Below, piece after piece: positions 1-5,840 of a stretch of 33,048 nt of DNA. Position 1 is the first letter of the stretch, and every line of letters begins with the position of its first letter. Origin of the DNA: Parcubacteria bacterium C7867-002 (lineage in GTDB: Bacteria > Patescibacteriota > Minisyncoccia > Phycocordibacterales > PALSA-1337); the NCBI GenBank assembly GCA_001189105.1, contig LFCL01000004.1, positions 1 to 33,048 on the forward strand. Direction: 5' to 3'. Made by a program: the position numbers and the translations under genes. The notes beneath the pieces are model-generated. The model was not told the DNA's origin. It ran no database searches and saw only the letters and a list, made by a program, of their open reading frames with translations.

Positions 1-48
1 AGGAATATCATCAACTGAAGAGTAAATTTTTGAGACGCTAGTTAACTG

Positions 49-525
49 TTACCTTATTTGCATTTTATTGGGGGTCAGCCCTGCCATGTGCTCAATCTCC
101 AAATCCTTGAGGATTTCAAGTACTTGATTGAGATCAGAAAATCCACGAAATCCGCTTACACGTGAAAAAAGGATGTTCAAATTGGCATCAGTATACATCT
201 CATCAAGCAGCGCCCATGTGGAACGAAGATCGTGAATAGCGTTTTTTGTTTTCTTGAACCCAAATTCATCAACCAAATCATACAAAGGTCGTTCGAACCG
301 AGCAATTGCCTGCCCCGCATTGTGCCCTGTAGCCCCGTGAGCCAGTTTCCCCTGTTCAAATATGGTTACCCGGTGCTTCGTATACTTCAAAATGAAGAAC
401 GCTGTTGAAATACCTGCGATTCCTGCGCCAATAATCGCAATATCCGTATCAAGATCAGTTCCTAGAGGAACAGGTTTTCTCGTATGATCAAGCTGATGAA
501 TCCAGGGCGATTTATTTATCTTCAT
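49..525 (-). CDS. FAD-dependent oxidoreductase (DAO family), N-terminal part only
   Basis: The start shows a dinucleotide-binding Rossmann motif (DIAIIGAGIAGISTAFF, about residues 28-44) followed by an acidic residue ending strand two (VTIFEQ) and a GATGHNAG segment. That is the FAD-binding signature of the D-amino-acid oxidase/GlpD-like family. Family members usually run to 350 residues or more, but this frame stops at a TAA after 158 residues. The same frame stays open after that TAA up to the window edge, so the gene may carry a premature stop, or continue in another frame after an indel. The substrate cannot be told from this part. It is the most downstream gene visible on the minus strand, next to tRNA-Pro, and has no Shine-Dalgarno sequence. 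Confidence 0.7.
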   Translation of the reverse strand: MKINKSPWIHQLDHTRKPVPLGTDLDTDIAIIGAGIAGISTAFFILKYTKHRVTIFEQGKLAHGATGHNAGQAIARFERPLYDLVDEFGFKKTKNAIHDLRSTWALLDEMYTDANLNILFSRVSGFRGFSDLNQVLEILKDLEIEHMAGLTPNKMQIR

Positions 526-539
526 AATGAAATGTCAAT

Positions 540-615
540 TGGTCGGAGCGCCGGGATTCGAACCCGGAGTCACCTGTTCCCAAAACAGGGATGTTAGCCG
601 TTACACCACGCTCCG
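540..615 (-). tRNA. tRNA-Pro (anticodon UGG)
   Basis: Read on the minus strand, a 7-bp acceptor stem (CGGAGCG/CGCTCCG) encloses a D arm, an anticodon stem CCTGT/ACAGG with loop TTTGGGA (anticodon TGG), and a T arm CGGGTTCGAATCCCG. Discriminator A and a genomically encoded CCA follow at 540-543. All arms pair, so the call is secure. Confidence 0.95.
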
Positions 616-682
616 AAATACGTTGTTCATACTATCACAACATATGCCTATAATGGTAGTCCTGAGCTCATTTTGATAGTTT

Positions 683-1063
683 TTATAAAATAAGATCTCG
701 AATCCAGCGTACACGAGCCCGTCTCGCCGTAAGGTCTTTAAAGACGCACAGAACATGGAAACTGAATTCTTGACCTATACCCTTCCCTTTTTCTTCCAAG
801 TAGGTCTCGACCATACGTCGAATATTACGAATCTTCAAACCATGCACATTCTCCTCTGGCCTATAGGTTTCATCAAGCAAATCAATAGATTTAACAATAA
901 TACTTTTAACCTCAAAGAAATGGAGCTGAGTATCCTTTTCCGCAATAATATCTATTTCACCCCATTTCTTCTGATAATTACGCTCGACCAACCTAAATCC
1001 CTCTTTTTCTAAAAATTGAGCAGCGATGTTTTCCCCAACTTTTCCTTTAGTTCGTGTGTCCAT
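683..1063 (-). CDS. YraN/UPF0102 family endonuclease-like protein
   Basis: This 126-residue protein has the YraN/UPF0102 layout: G-x-x-x-E at the start (GKVGENIAAQFLEKEG), then NYQKKWGEIDIIA and LHFFEVKS. The E...GEID...EVK pattern is the core of a restriction-endonuclease-like (PD-(D/E)xK) fold, and the length fits the family. The role of YraN in cells is not well settled; a nuclease role connected to DNA repair or recombination is an inference from the fold. It is transcribed toward tRNA-Pro. No ribosome-binding site lies ahead of the ATG. The 85-residue plus-strand ORF inside it is a shadow. Confidence 0.85.
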   Translation of the reverse strand: MDTRTKGKVGENIAAQFLEKEGFRLVERNYQKKWGEIDIIAEKDTQLHFFEVKSIIVKSIDLLDETYRPEENVHGLKIRNIRRMVETYLEEKGKGIGQEFSFHVLCVFKDLTARRARVRWIRDLIL

Positions 1064-1100
1064 GAGTATATAAACGCTATTATAAGGCTAATAATCGATG

Positions 1101-1130
1101 ACTTTCACGTGAAATGTTTCATGTGAAAGC
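1101..1130. promoter_or_regulatory. Two overlapping parS-like ParB-binding palindromes
   Basis: ACTTTCACGTGAAATG (1101-1116) contains the complete 12-nt core of the consensus parS site TGTTTCACGTGAAACA. TGTTTCATGTGAAAGC (1115-1130) overlaps it by two bases and matches 13 of 16. Together they also form a 28-nt near-perfect inverted repeat. The site is non-coding, upstream of yraN. The alternative is an operator for yraN. Confidence 0.55.
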
Positions 1131-1141
1131 GTATCTAAAAG

Positions 1142-1247
1142 CCTTTAAAGACGGTAATAAGCCATATAATCTGTCTTTTATAAACCAATCCACTGAGTTA
1201 TCCCCAGATTACGATAACGAGACGTGGATATAAGCCGTTTTTAAAGG
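1142..1247. repeat. Inverted repeat, 13-nt arms, ~80-nt loop
   Basis: CCTTTAAAGACGG (1142-1154) can pair along its whole length with CCGTTTTTAAAGG (1235-1247), using one G-U pair. Inside the loop, TAATCTG pairs with CAGATTA, and ATCCAC with GTGGAT in a crossing arrangement. The loop also carries TTATCCCCA (1198-1206), one mismatch from a DnaA box. The surrounding non-coding stretch 1064-1421 holds this repeat, the parS-like sites, the nested hairpin element and a short hairpin; I see no protein gene in it. Confidence 0.45.
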
Positions 1248-1280
1248 AAACTCAGGTACATCACTTGGGGACAAGAAGGG

Positions 1281-1378
1281 GGAGAGTCGACCCCTACGAG
1301 GTCAGTACGGGCTTCATATGGTGCTCCTCCTCGACAGGCTCGGAGTCCGCTCCATATATTCAGCCTTTTCGATTCTCC
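1281..1378. ncRNA. Candidate ~98-nt structured RNA (nested inverted repeats), strand uncertain
   Basis: Four nested pairs of complementary segments share one axis: GGAGAGTCGA/TCGATTCTCC (9 of 10), GGCT/AGCC, ATATGG/CCATAT and CTCC/GGAG. They give a long rod with internal loops. It lies just downstream of tRNA-Gly on the minus strand. The size suggested SRP RNA or a long-arm tRNA, but the SRP apical GGAAG...GCAG motif and a pairable T arm are both missing. The identity is unknown. The 112-residue plus-strand ORF across it is very likely spurious because it runs on through tRNA-Gly. Confidence 0.4.
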
Positions 1379-1381
1379 GAC

Positions 1382-1403
1382 GTAACATGCTCAAGCATGT
1401 TAC
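1382..1403. repeat. 9-bp perfect hairpin next to tRNA-Gly
   Basis: GTAACATGC and GCATGTTAC are perfect inverted arms around a 4-nt loop. No T-run follows on either strand, so it is not a typical intrinsic terminator. It may be a processing site or 3' boundary for the tRNA-Gly transcript. Confidence 0.4.
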
Positions 1404-1421
1404 TCTCGGTTCACTACTGTT

Positions 1422-1495
1422 TGGTGCGGGTAGGGAGAATCGAACTCCCATCTTATCGTTGGCAACGATACATTTTACCACTAAACTATACCCGC
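1422..1495 (-). tRNA. tRNA-Gly (anticodon GCC)
   Basis: On the minus strand the acceptor stem is GCGGGTA/TACCCGC, the anticodon stem TATCG/CGATA with loop TTGCCAA (anticodon GCC), and the T arm GGGAGTTCGATTCTCCC. Discriminator A and an encoded CCA follow. The plus-strand ORFs ending in the VGRIELPS-type sequence are antisense reads through this tRNA. Confidence 0.95.
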
Positions 1496-1529
1496 ATTTA
1501 TTTTCAAAAACCTCTAACTGATAAGGCAG

Positions 1530-1558
1530 AGTATAGCGTATGTCACAGAAATTTACAA
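1530..1558 (-). promoter_or_regulatory. Promoter of tRNA-Gly
   Basis: On the minus strand, TTGTAA and TATACT are separated by exactly 17 nt. The -10 box ends about 34 nt ahead of the mature tRNA 5' end, leaving room for a short 5' leader. Confidence 0.65.
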
Positions 1559-1596
1559 AAGTACCTGATATTTAGCCGTAGAATAGGGAAGGGGAC

Positions 1597-1620
1597 GCCT
1601 TAAAACGGCTCTTTTAAGGC
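1597..1620. repeat. 9-bp inverted repeat GCCTTAAAA/TTTTAAGGC
   Basis: The perfect arms flank the loop CGGCTC in the tRNA-Gly/tRNA-Arg spacer. On either strand the T-rich part lies inside the stem, so a simple terminator is doubtful. A second perfect 7-bp hairpin, CGAAGCT/AGCTTCG, follows near 1644-1660. Confidence 0.4.
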
Positions 1621-1706
1621 TAGGGCGAAGATTCTGGGGGATTCGAAGCTTACAGCTTCGGTACGGGTTTCGTATTTTTTCGCCCCGATATTCATCGGGA
1701 CACAAA

Positions 1707-1728
1707 AACCTCGTAAAACGAGGTTTTT
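1707..1728 (-). terminator. Intrinsic terminator of tRNA-Arg
   Basis: AACCTCG-loop-CGAGGTT starts directly after the encoded CCA of tRNA-Arg, and its 3' arm runs into a T-tract on the minus strand. The plus strand also ends in six Ts, so it could work in both directions. Confidence 0.75.
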
Positions 1729-1803
1729 TGGTGCCCCCGGAGGGATTCGAACCCCCAACAACGGTTCCGAAGACCGGTATGATATCCATTTCACCACGAG
1801 GGC
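1729..1803 (-). tRNA. tRNA-Arg (anticodon UCG)
   Basis: On the minus strand the acceptor stem is GCCCTCG/CGGGGGC (one T-G pair), the anticodon loop CTTCGGA (anticodon TCG), and the T arm GGGGGTTCGAATCCCTC, with encoded CCA at the end. The outermost anticodon-stem pair (27-43) is a C-T mismatch; the other four pair. A -35/-10-like pair (TTGGCT, N16, TACTAT) lies upstream. Confidence 0.93.
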
Positions 1804-1882
1804 GTGGGCACGGTTATTACACCAATGCTTCCACATAGTAGCGCACATAGGAAAAAAGCCAAAATTATTGTAGACTGTCAAC

Positions 1883-3370
1883 ATGAAAATGGCCGAAAAA
1901 AGCCCTATTCCAGTAGAAGTTACTCGTGTGGTTGAGGCTTTGGAAAGTGCTGGCTTTCAAGCGTATTTGGTTGGCGGATGTGTCCGTGACCTGCTTTTTG
2001 GACGTAAACCAAAGGATTGGGACGTTACCACCAACGCAAAACCTGAGCAAATCCAAGGATTATTCACAAAGACAGTCTATGAAAACATCTATGGCACAGT
2101 TGCCGTTATCAATGAAGAAACAGCCGATGACACCTTAAAAAACATCGAAGTAACGCCATATCGCCTTGAATCTAGTTATTCAGACCGCAGACATCCAGAC
2201 CACGTTACATTCAGTGAAACAATTGCTGATGATCTTCAGAGACGTGACTTTACCATTAACGCTATCGCCATTAGCTTATCAAATGGTGCCATAAAGGACG
2301 TTATTGACCTTTACGAAGGTTTCAAGGACTTAGATACGCGTTCTATAAGGACAGTAGGGAAACCAGAGGATCGGTTTAATGAGGATGCGTTGCGCATGAT
2401 GCGAGCGGTCCGTCTTTCGGTAGAACTTGGTTTTACCATTGAAAAACATACACTTTCTGCCATATCTACCCTCAACGACCACATAAAAGACATCTCTATC
2501 GAGCGTATTCGTGACGAATTTAGCAAGATTCTGATGTCAAAAAACCCGAAACAAGGTATAGAGATGTTGCATTCTCTCGGTCTTTTGAAACATTTTATTC
2601 CGGAATTAGAAAAGGGTATTGGTGTAGAACAGACTCAAGCCCATAAATACGACGTATGGGAACACCTTTTACGTAGCTTACAACACGCTGCCGACAAAGA
2701 TTGGTCATTGGACATTCGATTAGCCGCGCTTTTCCACGATATAGCCAAACCACAGACACGAGAGTTTTCACGTGCAACAAATCAGTACACATTCTATGGG
2801 CATGATGTTATTGGTTCACGTGAAACACGTAAAATACTCGATAGAATGAAGTTTTCACGTGCAACTATCGATAAAGTGTCTAAATTGGTTCGTTGGCACA
2901 TGTTTTTCTCAGATACTGAGCAAATAACGATTTCCGCCGTACGCAGAATGATTGTTAACGTTGGCCAAGAAAATATCTGGGATCTTATGAATGTGCGTAT
3001 TTGTGATCGTATAGGTACCGGTAGACCCAAAGAAAACCCTTATAGATTGAGAAAATACCAAGCAATGCTCGAAGAAGCGATGCGGGACCCTATTTCTCTC
3101 CATATGCTCAAAATTGATGGTAAAAAAATAATGGAAGTGTGTAACATTCCTGCTGGCCCAAAGATTGGAGCTATTTTACATGCCGTATTCAATGAAATCC
3201 TTGAAAATCCGCTCCTAAATACCTCTGAACACCTAGAACAGCGAGCAAAGGAGCTTGCTATGCTGCCAGAAAAAGAATTAAAGGCATTGGGAGAAGCAGG
3301 GGAACTAAAAAAACGGGAAGAAGATAAAAAAGACGTTGAAGAAATAAGAAAAAAATATAATGTCTCTTAG
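1883..3370 (+). CDS. cca: CCA tRNA nucleotidyltransferase (poly(A) polymerase family, HD domain)
   Basis: The enzyme adds or repairs the 3' CCA of tRNAs. The N-terminal nucleotidyltransferase head has GGCVRDLLFGRKPKDWDVTT (about residues 31-50; DWD supplies the metal-binding carboxylates), then RRDFTINAIA and the nucleotide-selecting stretch ending EDALRMMRAVR. A C-terminal HD hydrolase domain carries LFHDIAKP. At 495 residues it matches the bacterial HD-containing class. All three tRNAs in this window already encode CCA, so its role here may be mainly repair; the family also includes poly(A) polymerases. The ATG follows GTCAAC directly and has no Shine-Dalgarno sequence. Three parS-like CACGTG palindromes lie inside the HD-domain part of the gene. 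Confidence 0.93.
   Translation: MKMAEKSPIPVEVTRVVEALESAGFQAYLVGGCVRDLLFGRKPKDWDVTTNAKPEQIQGLFTKTVYENIYGTVAVINEETADDTLKNIEVTPYRLESSYSDRRHPDHVTFSETIADDLQRRDFTINAIAISLSNGAIKDVIDLYEGFKDLDTRSIRTVGKPEDRFNEDALRMMRAVRLSVELGFTIEKHTLSAISTLNDHIKDISIERIRDEFSKILMSKNPKQGIEMLHSLGLLKHFIPELEKGIGVEQTQAHKYDVWEHLLRSLQHAADKDWSLDIRLAALFHDIAKPQTREFSRATNQYTFYGHDVIGSRETRKILDRMKFSRATIDKVSKLVRWHMFFSDTEQITISAVRRMIVNVGQENIWDLMNVRICDRIGTGRPKENPYRLRKYQAMLEEAMRDPISLHMLKIDGKKIMEVCNIPAGPKIGAILHAVFNEILENPLLNTSEHLEQRAKELAMLPEKELKALGEAGELKKREEDKKDVEEIRKKYNVS
2764..2866. promoter_or_regulatory. Three parS-like sites inside cca
   Basis: TGGTTCACGTGAAACA (2812-2827) matches the parS consensus at 15 of 16 positions. Flanking copies at 2764-2779 (13 of 16) and 2851-2866 (12 of 16) share TTTTCACGTGCAAC with each other. 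CACGTG centres are 48 and 39 nt apart. I saw no other TTCACGTG in the window apart from 1104-1111. Confidence 0.55.
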
Positions 3371-3379
3371 ATGGGTGAG

Positions 3380-3388
3380 TTATCCACA
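3380..3388 (+). promoter_or_regulatory. Consensus DnaA box TTATCCACA
   Basis: This exact 9-mer sits between the cca stop and the promoter of the candidate RNA, inside TGAGTTATCC, a string also found at 1194 and 31909. A lone box outside the origin could be a DnaA-dependent regulatory site for the RNA promoter. Confidence 0.5.
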
Positions 3389-3397
3389 GTAATGTCC

Positions 3398-3426
3398 TTT
3401 ACACTGTCTTTTATAGGACATATACT
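3398..3426 (+). promoter_or_regulatory. Strong sigma70-type promoter of the candidate ncRNA
   Basis: TTTACA and TATACT are separated by exactly 17 nt, predicting a start near 3433. No protein gene follows on this strand, only the chain of hairpins. The spacer shares CTGTCTTTTATA with position 1171. Confidence 0.7.
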
Positions 3427-3432
3427 ATGTTC

Positions 3433-3803
3433 AGACCTCGAGATGTTCCCGAGGTATCGCAGAGATAAGTAATCTCTCCGATAGAACACCGAAAGCTCTT
3501 TCAGAAAAAATGTATCGGCAGCAGGGTAGGCTGCTCTCCTTTTCATGAAGTCCTGCGGAGGATGTGTTGGTGAACTTACATCCTTCAGTTGCTTAGAAAA
3601 AATTGGTGCACACGTTGTCTTAAGAACTACACAAAGGTCCTCCAACGGAGGAACTGAAATTTAAAAGGCAATGCGCATCGAGACTAAGGAATCGTTCGGA
3701 CAGTAAGTGGGTAATGTTAGCTCTTTTTACCTCACGCAGACTTCAAATCAAAACCGCGTCATGCACCTCACTCATTAGAGATGCGCAACGCGGTTTTTTA
3801 TTT
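3433..3803 (+). ncRNA. Candidate ~370-nt structured non-coding RNA
   Basis: A near-consensus promoter lies just ahead and a strong terminator closes the unit. Between them are consecutive hairpins: ACCTCG/CGAGGT (3435-3455), TATCGcAGAGAT/ATCTCTcCGATA (3455-3483), GAAAG/CTTTC (3491-3502), AGCAG/CTGCT (3520-3535), AGGATGT/ACATCCT (3559-3584) and TCCTCC/GGAGGA (3638-3652). No convincing ORF exists; a 39-codon frame from 3546 and a 92-codon minus frame lack family features. The size fits RNase P RNA or tmRNA. However, I cannot find the P4 GGAAAGTCC/ACAGAA elements, a tRNA-like end or a tag reading frame. A GGGTAGGCTGCT string recalls the 3' half of RNase P RNA, but that alone is not enough. The identity is open. 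Confidence 0.55.
3750..3799 (+). terminator. Intrinsic terminator (AAAACCGCGT / ACGCGGTTTTTT)
   Basis: A 10-bp perfect outer stem and a shorter inner stem (GCAcCTC/GAGaTGC) end in TTTTTT. On the minus strand the same hairpin is followed by TTTTG, so it may also stop transcripts leaving exonuclease III. Confidence 0.8.
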
Positions 3804-3846
3804 GGCTATTTATTTTTATTAATATGTCTCAACCTGAACCCCTAAA

Positions 3847-4614
3847 TTACCTCAGAATAAGTTCGATAGGGCAATGGTCCGAACCTAATACCTGATCAAG
3901 AATACGTATTTTTTCCACTTTTTTAAGAATTTCCGGAGTAACGAAGAAATAATCGATGCGCCACCCCACATTTCGCTCACGAGCAAACGTTTTCATATCC
4001 CAATACGTATATGCACCCGTAGTATCCGGATTAAAATGACGAAAAACATCAATGTAGGCGTGTGCGACAACATCGTCCAACCATGCTCGTTCTATTGGCA
4101 AAAAGCCTGTATTTGCTTCGTTTTCTTTCGGTCGAGCGAGGTCTATAGCCGTATGTGCTGTATTTATATCGCCACAAAAAATAACTTCGTGGCCTTTCCG
4201 AACCAAACCATTCACATACTTCAAAAACTCATCATAATACCGTAATTTGAAGGCTAACCGTTCTGGACCACCACCGCCGTTAGGGAAGTACGTATTGATA
4301 AGAACAAATTCCTTAAAAAAGAGAGCGAGAAAGCGACCTTCTTGATCGATCTCCGGAACCCCCAAAGCATACTCAACTTTTTCGGGCTTAATTTTACTAA
4401 ATATGGCTACACCACTATATCCTTTGCGACCCCTGGAATGATCAAAATAAGAGTGGTAACCGGGTGGATTACGTACCCCTTCTTCGAGCTGTTCTGGGTG
4501 ACATTTGGTCTCCTGAATACAGTACATATCAGGGGACTCATTGAGAAACCAGTCAAAACCGCCTTTTTTAACATTTGCACGCAAACCGTTCACGTTCCAG
4601 GAGATTATTTTCAT
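3847..4614 (-). CDS. xth: Exodeoxyribonuclease III / AP endonuclease
   Basis: The protein cleaves DNA at abasic sites and degrades 3' ends in base-excision repair. The EEP-fold motifs are in order: SWNVNGLRA (about residue 5), IQETK (metal-binding Glu, about 34), YSGVAIF, GDIN (about 147), RIDYFF (about 220) and the catalytic GSDHCPI at the C-terminus. At 255 residues it matches ExoIII/ExoA proteins. It is convergent with the candidate ncRNA and shares its terminator. XerD-like follows upstream on the same strand. No Shine-Dalgarno sequence precedes the ATG. Confidence 0.95.
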   Translation of the reverse strand: MKIISWNVNGLRANVKKGGFDWFLNESPDMYCIQETKCHPEQLEEGVRNPPGYHSYFDHSRGRKGYSGVAIFSKIKPEKVEYALGVPEIDQEGRFLALFFKEFVLINTYFPNGGGGPERLAFKLRYYDEFLKYVNGLVRKGHEVIFCGDINTAHTAIDLARPKENEANTGFLPIERAWLDDVVAHAYIDVFRHFNPDTTGAYTYWDMKTFARERNVGWRIDYFFVTPEILKKVEKIRILDQVLGSDHCPIELILR

Positions 4615-4659
4615 GTAGAAATAATAACATAACGCAACCAGTCTGCATGCGCCCGGTCT

Positions 4660-5385
4660 TTATTCCTGATTTTTCTTGCCGTGAAACTTCTGGTGGACCC
4701 GTTTAAGCTCATTATCAGTAATATGCGTATAGATTTGAGTCGTACTTATGTTTGCGTGTCCTAAAAGCATTTGTACGGAGCGTAGATCGGCTCCATTCGA
4801 GAGAAGGTCTGTCGCGAAACAGTGCCGAATAACGTGAGGAGTCACTTTTTTAGAAATTCCTGCCTTTACCGCACATTGTTTCACAATTCGCTCGATCGAA
4901 CGACGAGTAAGACCTGAATCTGGGCCCTTATTCTCCTTGCCATCCATTTTTATAAATAAGGCATCTTCGGCATCGGTACGCTTATCAAGGTACTTTTTTA
5001 TAATCTTTTTGGCATTTTCGGAGAGAAAAACTACGCGGACCTTGTCACCCTTACCACGGATCGAAAATTCATCGGCCCGAATATCGATATCCCTCGTCAG
5101 GGAACACAGCTCGGAAACACGTAAACCAGTCATGTAGTAATTCTGGGTCTTTTTCTTGAGAGTATTACCTGTTGCACGGTTATTTCCGGTAACTTGCCGG
5201 TTGAGCCACAGACGAAATTCACGAATGACCGTCTCTGAAATATCGCTTGCTTGCTTGATTTTTGATTGTTCTATGAAGCGACTAAGGTAATGATCATAGT
5301 TTTCAACGGTTTTCACGGCACGACCTTTTTCGATTTCGATATATTCCAGAAATTGCTGCTTTAAGGAGTTGATATTGTGCGACAT
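4660..5385 (-). CDS. Tyrosine recombinase XerC/D-like with internal deletion
   Basis: The N-terminal half has the SAM-like core-binding domain (LEYIEIEKGRAVKTVENYDH), and the C-terminal half the catalytic domain. Active-site residues are present: Arg in GLRVSEL, Lys in GKGDKVRV, HVIRH, LGHANI and the nucleophile in TQIYTH. The length is 241 residues instead of about 295-300. The missing part lies at KTQNYYMTGLRVSEL: relatives have about 65-70 residues between KTQNYY and TGLRVSEL, covering the interdomain linker and the first catalytic-domain helices. The frame is kept. Xer enzymes resolve chromosome dimers; whether this one still works is doubtful. The ATG lies 6 nt after a TACAAT box, so the transcript is probably leaderless. 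Confidence 0.88.
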   Translation of the reverse strand: MSHNINSLKQQFLEYIEIEKGRAVKTVENYDHYLSRFIEQSKIKQASDISETVIREFRLWLNRQVTGNNRATGNTLKKKTQNYYMTGLRVSELCSLTRDIDIRADEFSIRGKGDKVRVVFLSENAKKIIKKYLDKRTDAEDALFIKMDGKENKGPDSGLTRRSIERIVKQCAVKAGISKKVTPHVIRHCFATDLLSNGADLRSVQMLLGHANISTTQIYTHITDNELKRVHQKFHGKKNQE

Positions 5386-5391
5386 GACTCT

Positions 5392-5397
5392 ATTGTA
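5392..5397 (-). promoter_or_regulatory. -10 box (TACAAT) of xerD-like gene
   Basis: TACAAT on the minus strand ends 6 nt before the ATG, which predicts a leaderless mRNA. The -35 region falls within the 15-bp hairpin and is weak. Confidence 0.45.
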
Positions 5398-5400
5398 ACA

Positions 5401-5435
5401 GAAAAATCACCGAGGCCTACCCTCGGTGATTTTTC
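5401..5435. terminator. 15-bp perfect hairpin between divergent xerD-like gene and rpsO
   Basis: GAAAAATCACCGAGG pairs perfectly with CCTCGGTGATTTTTC around a 5-nt loop. The T-tract is present on both strands, so it has the form of a bidirectional intrinsic terminator. Yet it sits between two divergent genes and upstream of the rpsO promoter. It could block antisense read-through in both directions. Confidence 0.65.
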
Positions 5436-5445
5436 TGGGATGTCC

Positions 5446-5474
5446 TTGTGTTTATATGATATACATGCTATTAT
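5446..5474 (+). promoter_or_regulatory. rpsO promoter
   Basis: TTGTGT and TATTAT lie 17 nt apart. The -10 box ends 9 nt before the ATG, so the mRNA should have no leader or only 1-3 nt. Confidence 0.6.
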
Positions 5475-5483
5475 GCTGCAACA

Positions 5484-5750
5484 ATGCTTAGCATCAGACA
5501 AAAAACTAAAATCATCAAAGATACCGGGATACATGCAAACGACACCGGCTCTCCGGAAGTGCAAGTTGCAATTCTTACCAAAAGAATCGTCGAATTGACC
5601 GATCACCTCAAGAAACACAAGAAAGATAACCATTCCCGTCGTGGTTTGCTCGGCATGGTTGCAGATCGTCAAACACATCTCACATACCTCAAAAAGAACT
5701 ACCCAAAGCGTTACGCCACCCTTACCAAGAAACTTGGTCTCAAGAAATAA
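5484..5750 (+). CDS. rpsO: 30S ribosomal protein S15
   Basis: The 88-residue protein is full length for S15. It shows the hallmarks HANDTGSPEVQVAILTKRI and HKKDNHSRRGLLGMVADRQ, followed by the RYATLTKKLGLKK end. It binds the central domain of 16S rRNA early in 30S assembly. The promoter places the start of transcription almost at the ATG, leaving no room for the structured leader used for S15 autoregulation in some bacteria. The NYN-domain gene follows about 90 nt downstream, so coupled expression is possible. The 73-residue overlapping ORF is a shadow. Confidence 0.97.
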   Translation: MLSIRQKTKIIKDTGIHANDTGSPEVQVAILTKRIVELTDHLKKHKKDNHSRRGLLGMVADRQTHLTYLKKNYPKRYATLTKKLGLKK

Positions 5751-5764
5751 GTTCTCAGAGCTGC

Positions 5765-5770
5765 TATAAT
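5765..5770 (+). promoter_or_regulatory. Extended -10 promoter (TGCTATAAT) ahead of the NYN gene
   Basis: TATAAT preceded by TG at the extended -10 position lies just after rpsO, with no clear -35. It would give a ~65-nt leader containing a small TCTCC/GGAGA hairpin. Confidence 0.4.
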
Positions 5771-5840
5771 AGGCAGAGTAGAGTGCATTTTAATACAGGA
5801 TCTCCCCACGGAGACTCGCTCTTAATTTTTATATAATTTC

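Noticed and set aside
1281-1378. tRNA-Ser or tRNA-Sec on the minus strand
   Set aside because: Length and a 9/10 closing stem looked suitable, but no standard anticodon arm or 7-nt T loop with a paired stem can be drawn.
1265-1603. 112-residue plus-strand ORF (and 67-residue overlapping ORF)
   Set aside because: It runs antisense through tRNA-Gly and the hairpin element; the VGRIELPS string is a usual translation artefact of antisense tRNA.
1640-1662. Extra tRNA suggested by a TTCGAATCCCCC string on the minus strand
   Set aside because: The TTCGAA belongs to a CGAAGCT/AGCTTCG hairpin; no acceptor or anticodon arms fit around it.
1553-1884. Minus-strand ORFs of 78 and 94 residues
   Set aside because: They read through tRNA-Arg and its terminator; no family features.
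3367-3645. 92-residue minus ORF and a 39-codon plus ORF from 3546
   Set aside because: Both lie over the hairpin chain, lack start signals and resemble nothing known; the RNA interpretation explains the region better.
3433-3803. RNase P RNA, tmRNA, 6S or SRP RNA identity
   Set aside because: A GGGTAGGCTGCT string resembles the 3' half of RNase P RNA, but the P4 strands and other universal motifs were not found; no tRNA-like ends or tag frame for tmRNA. Left unnamed.
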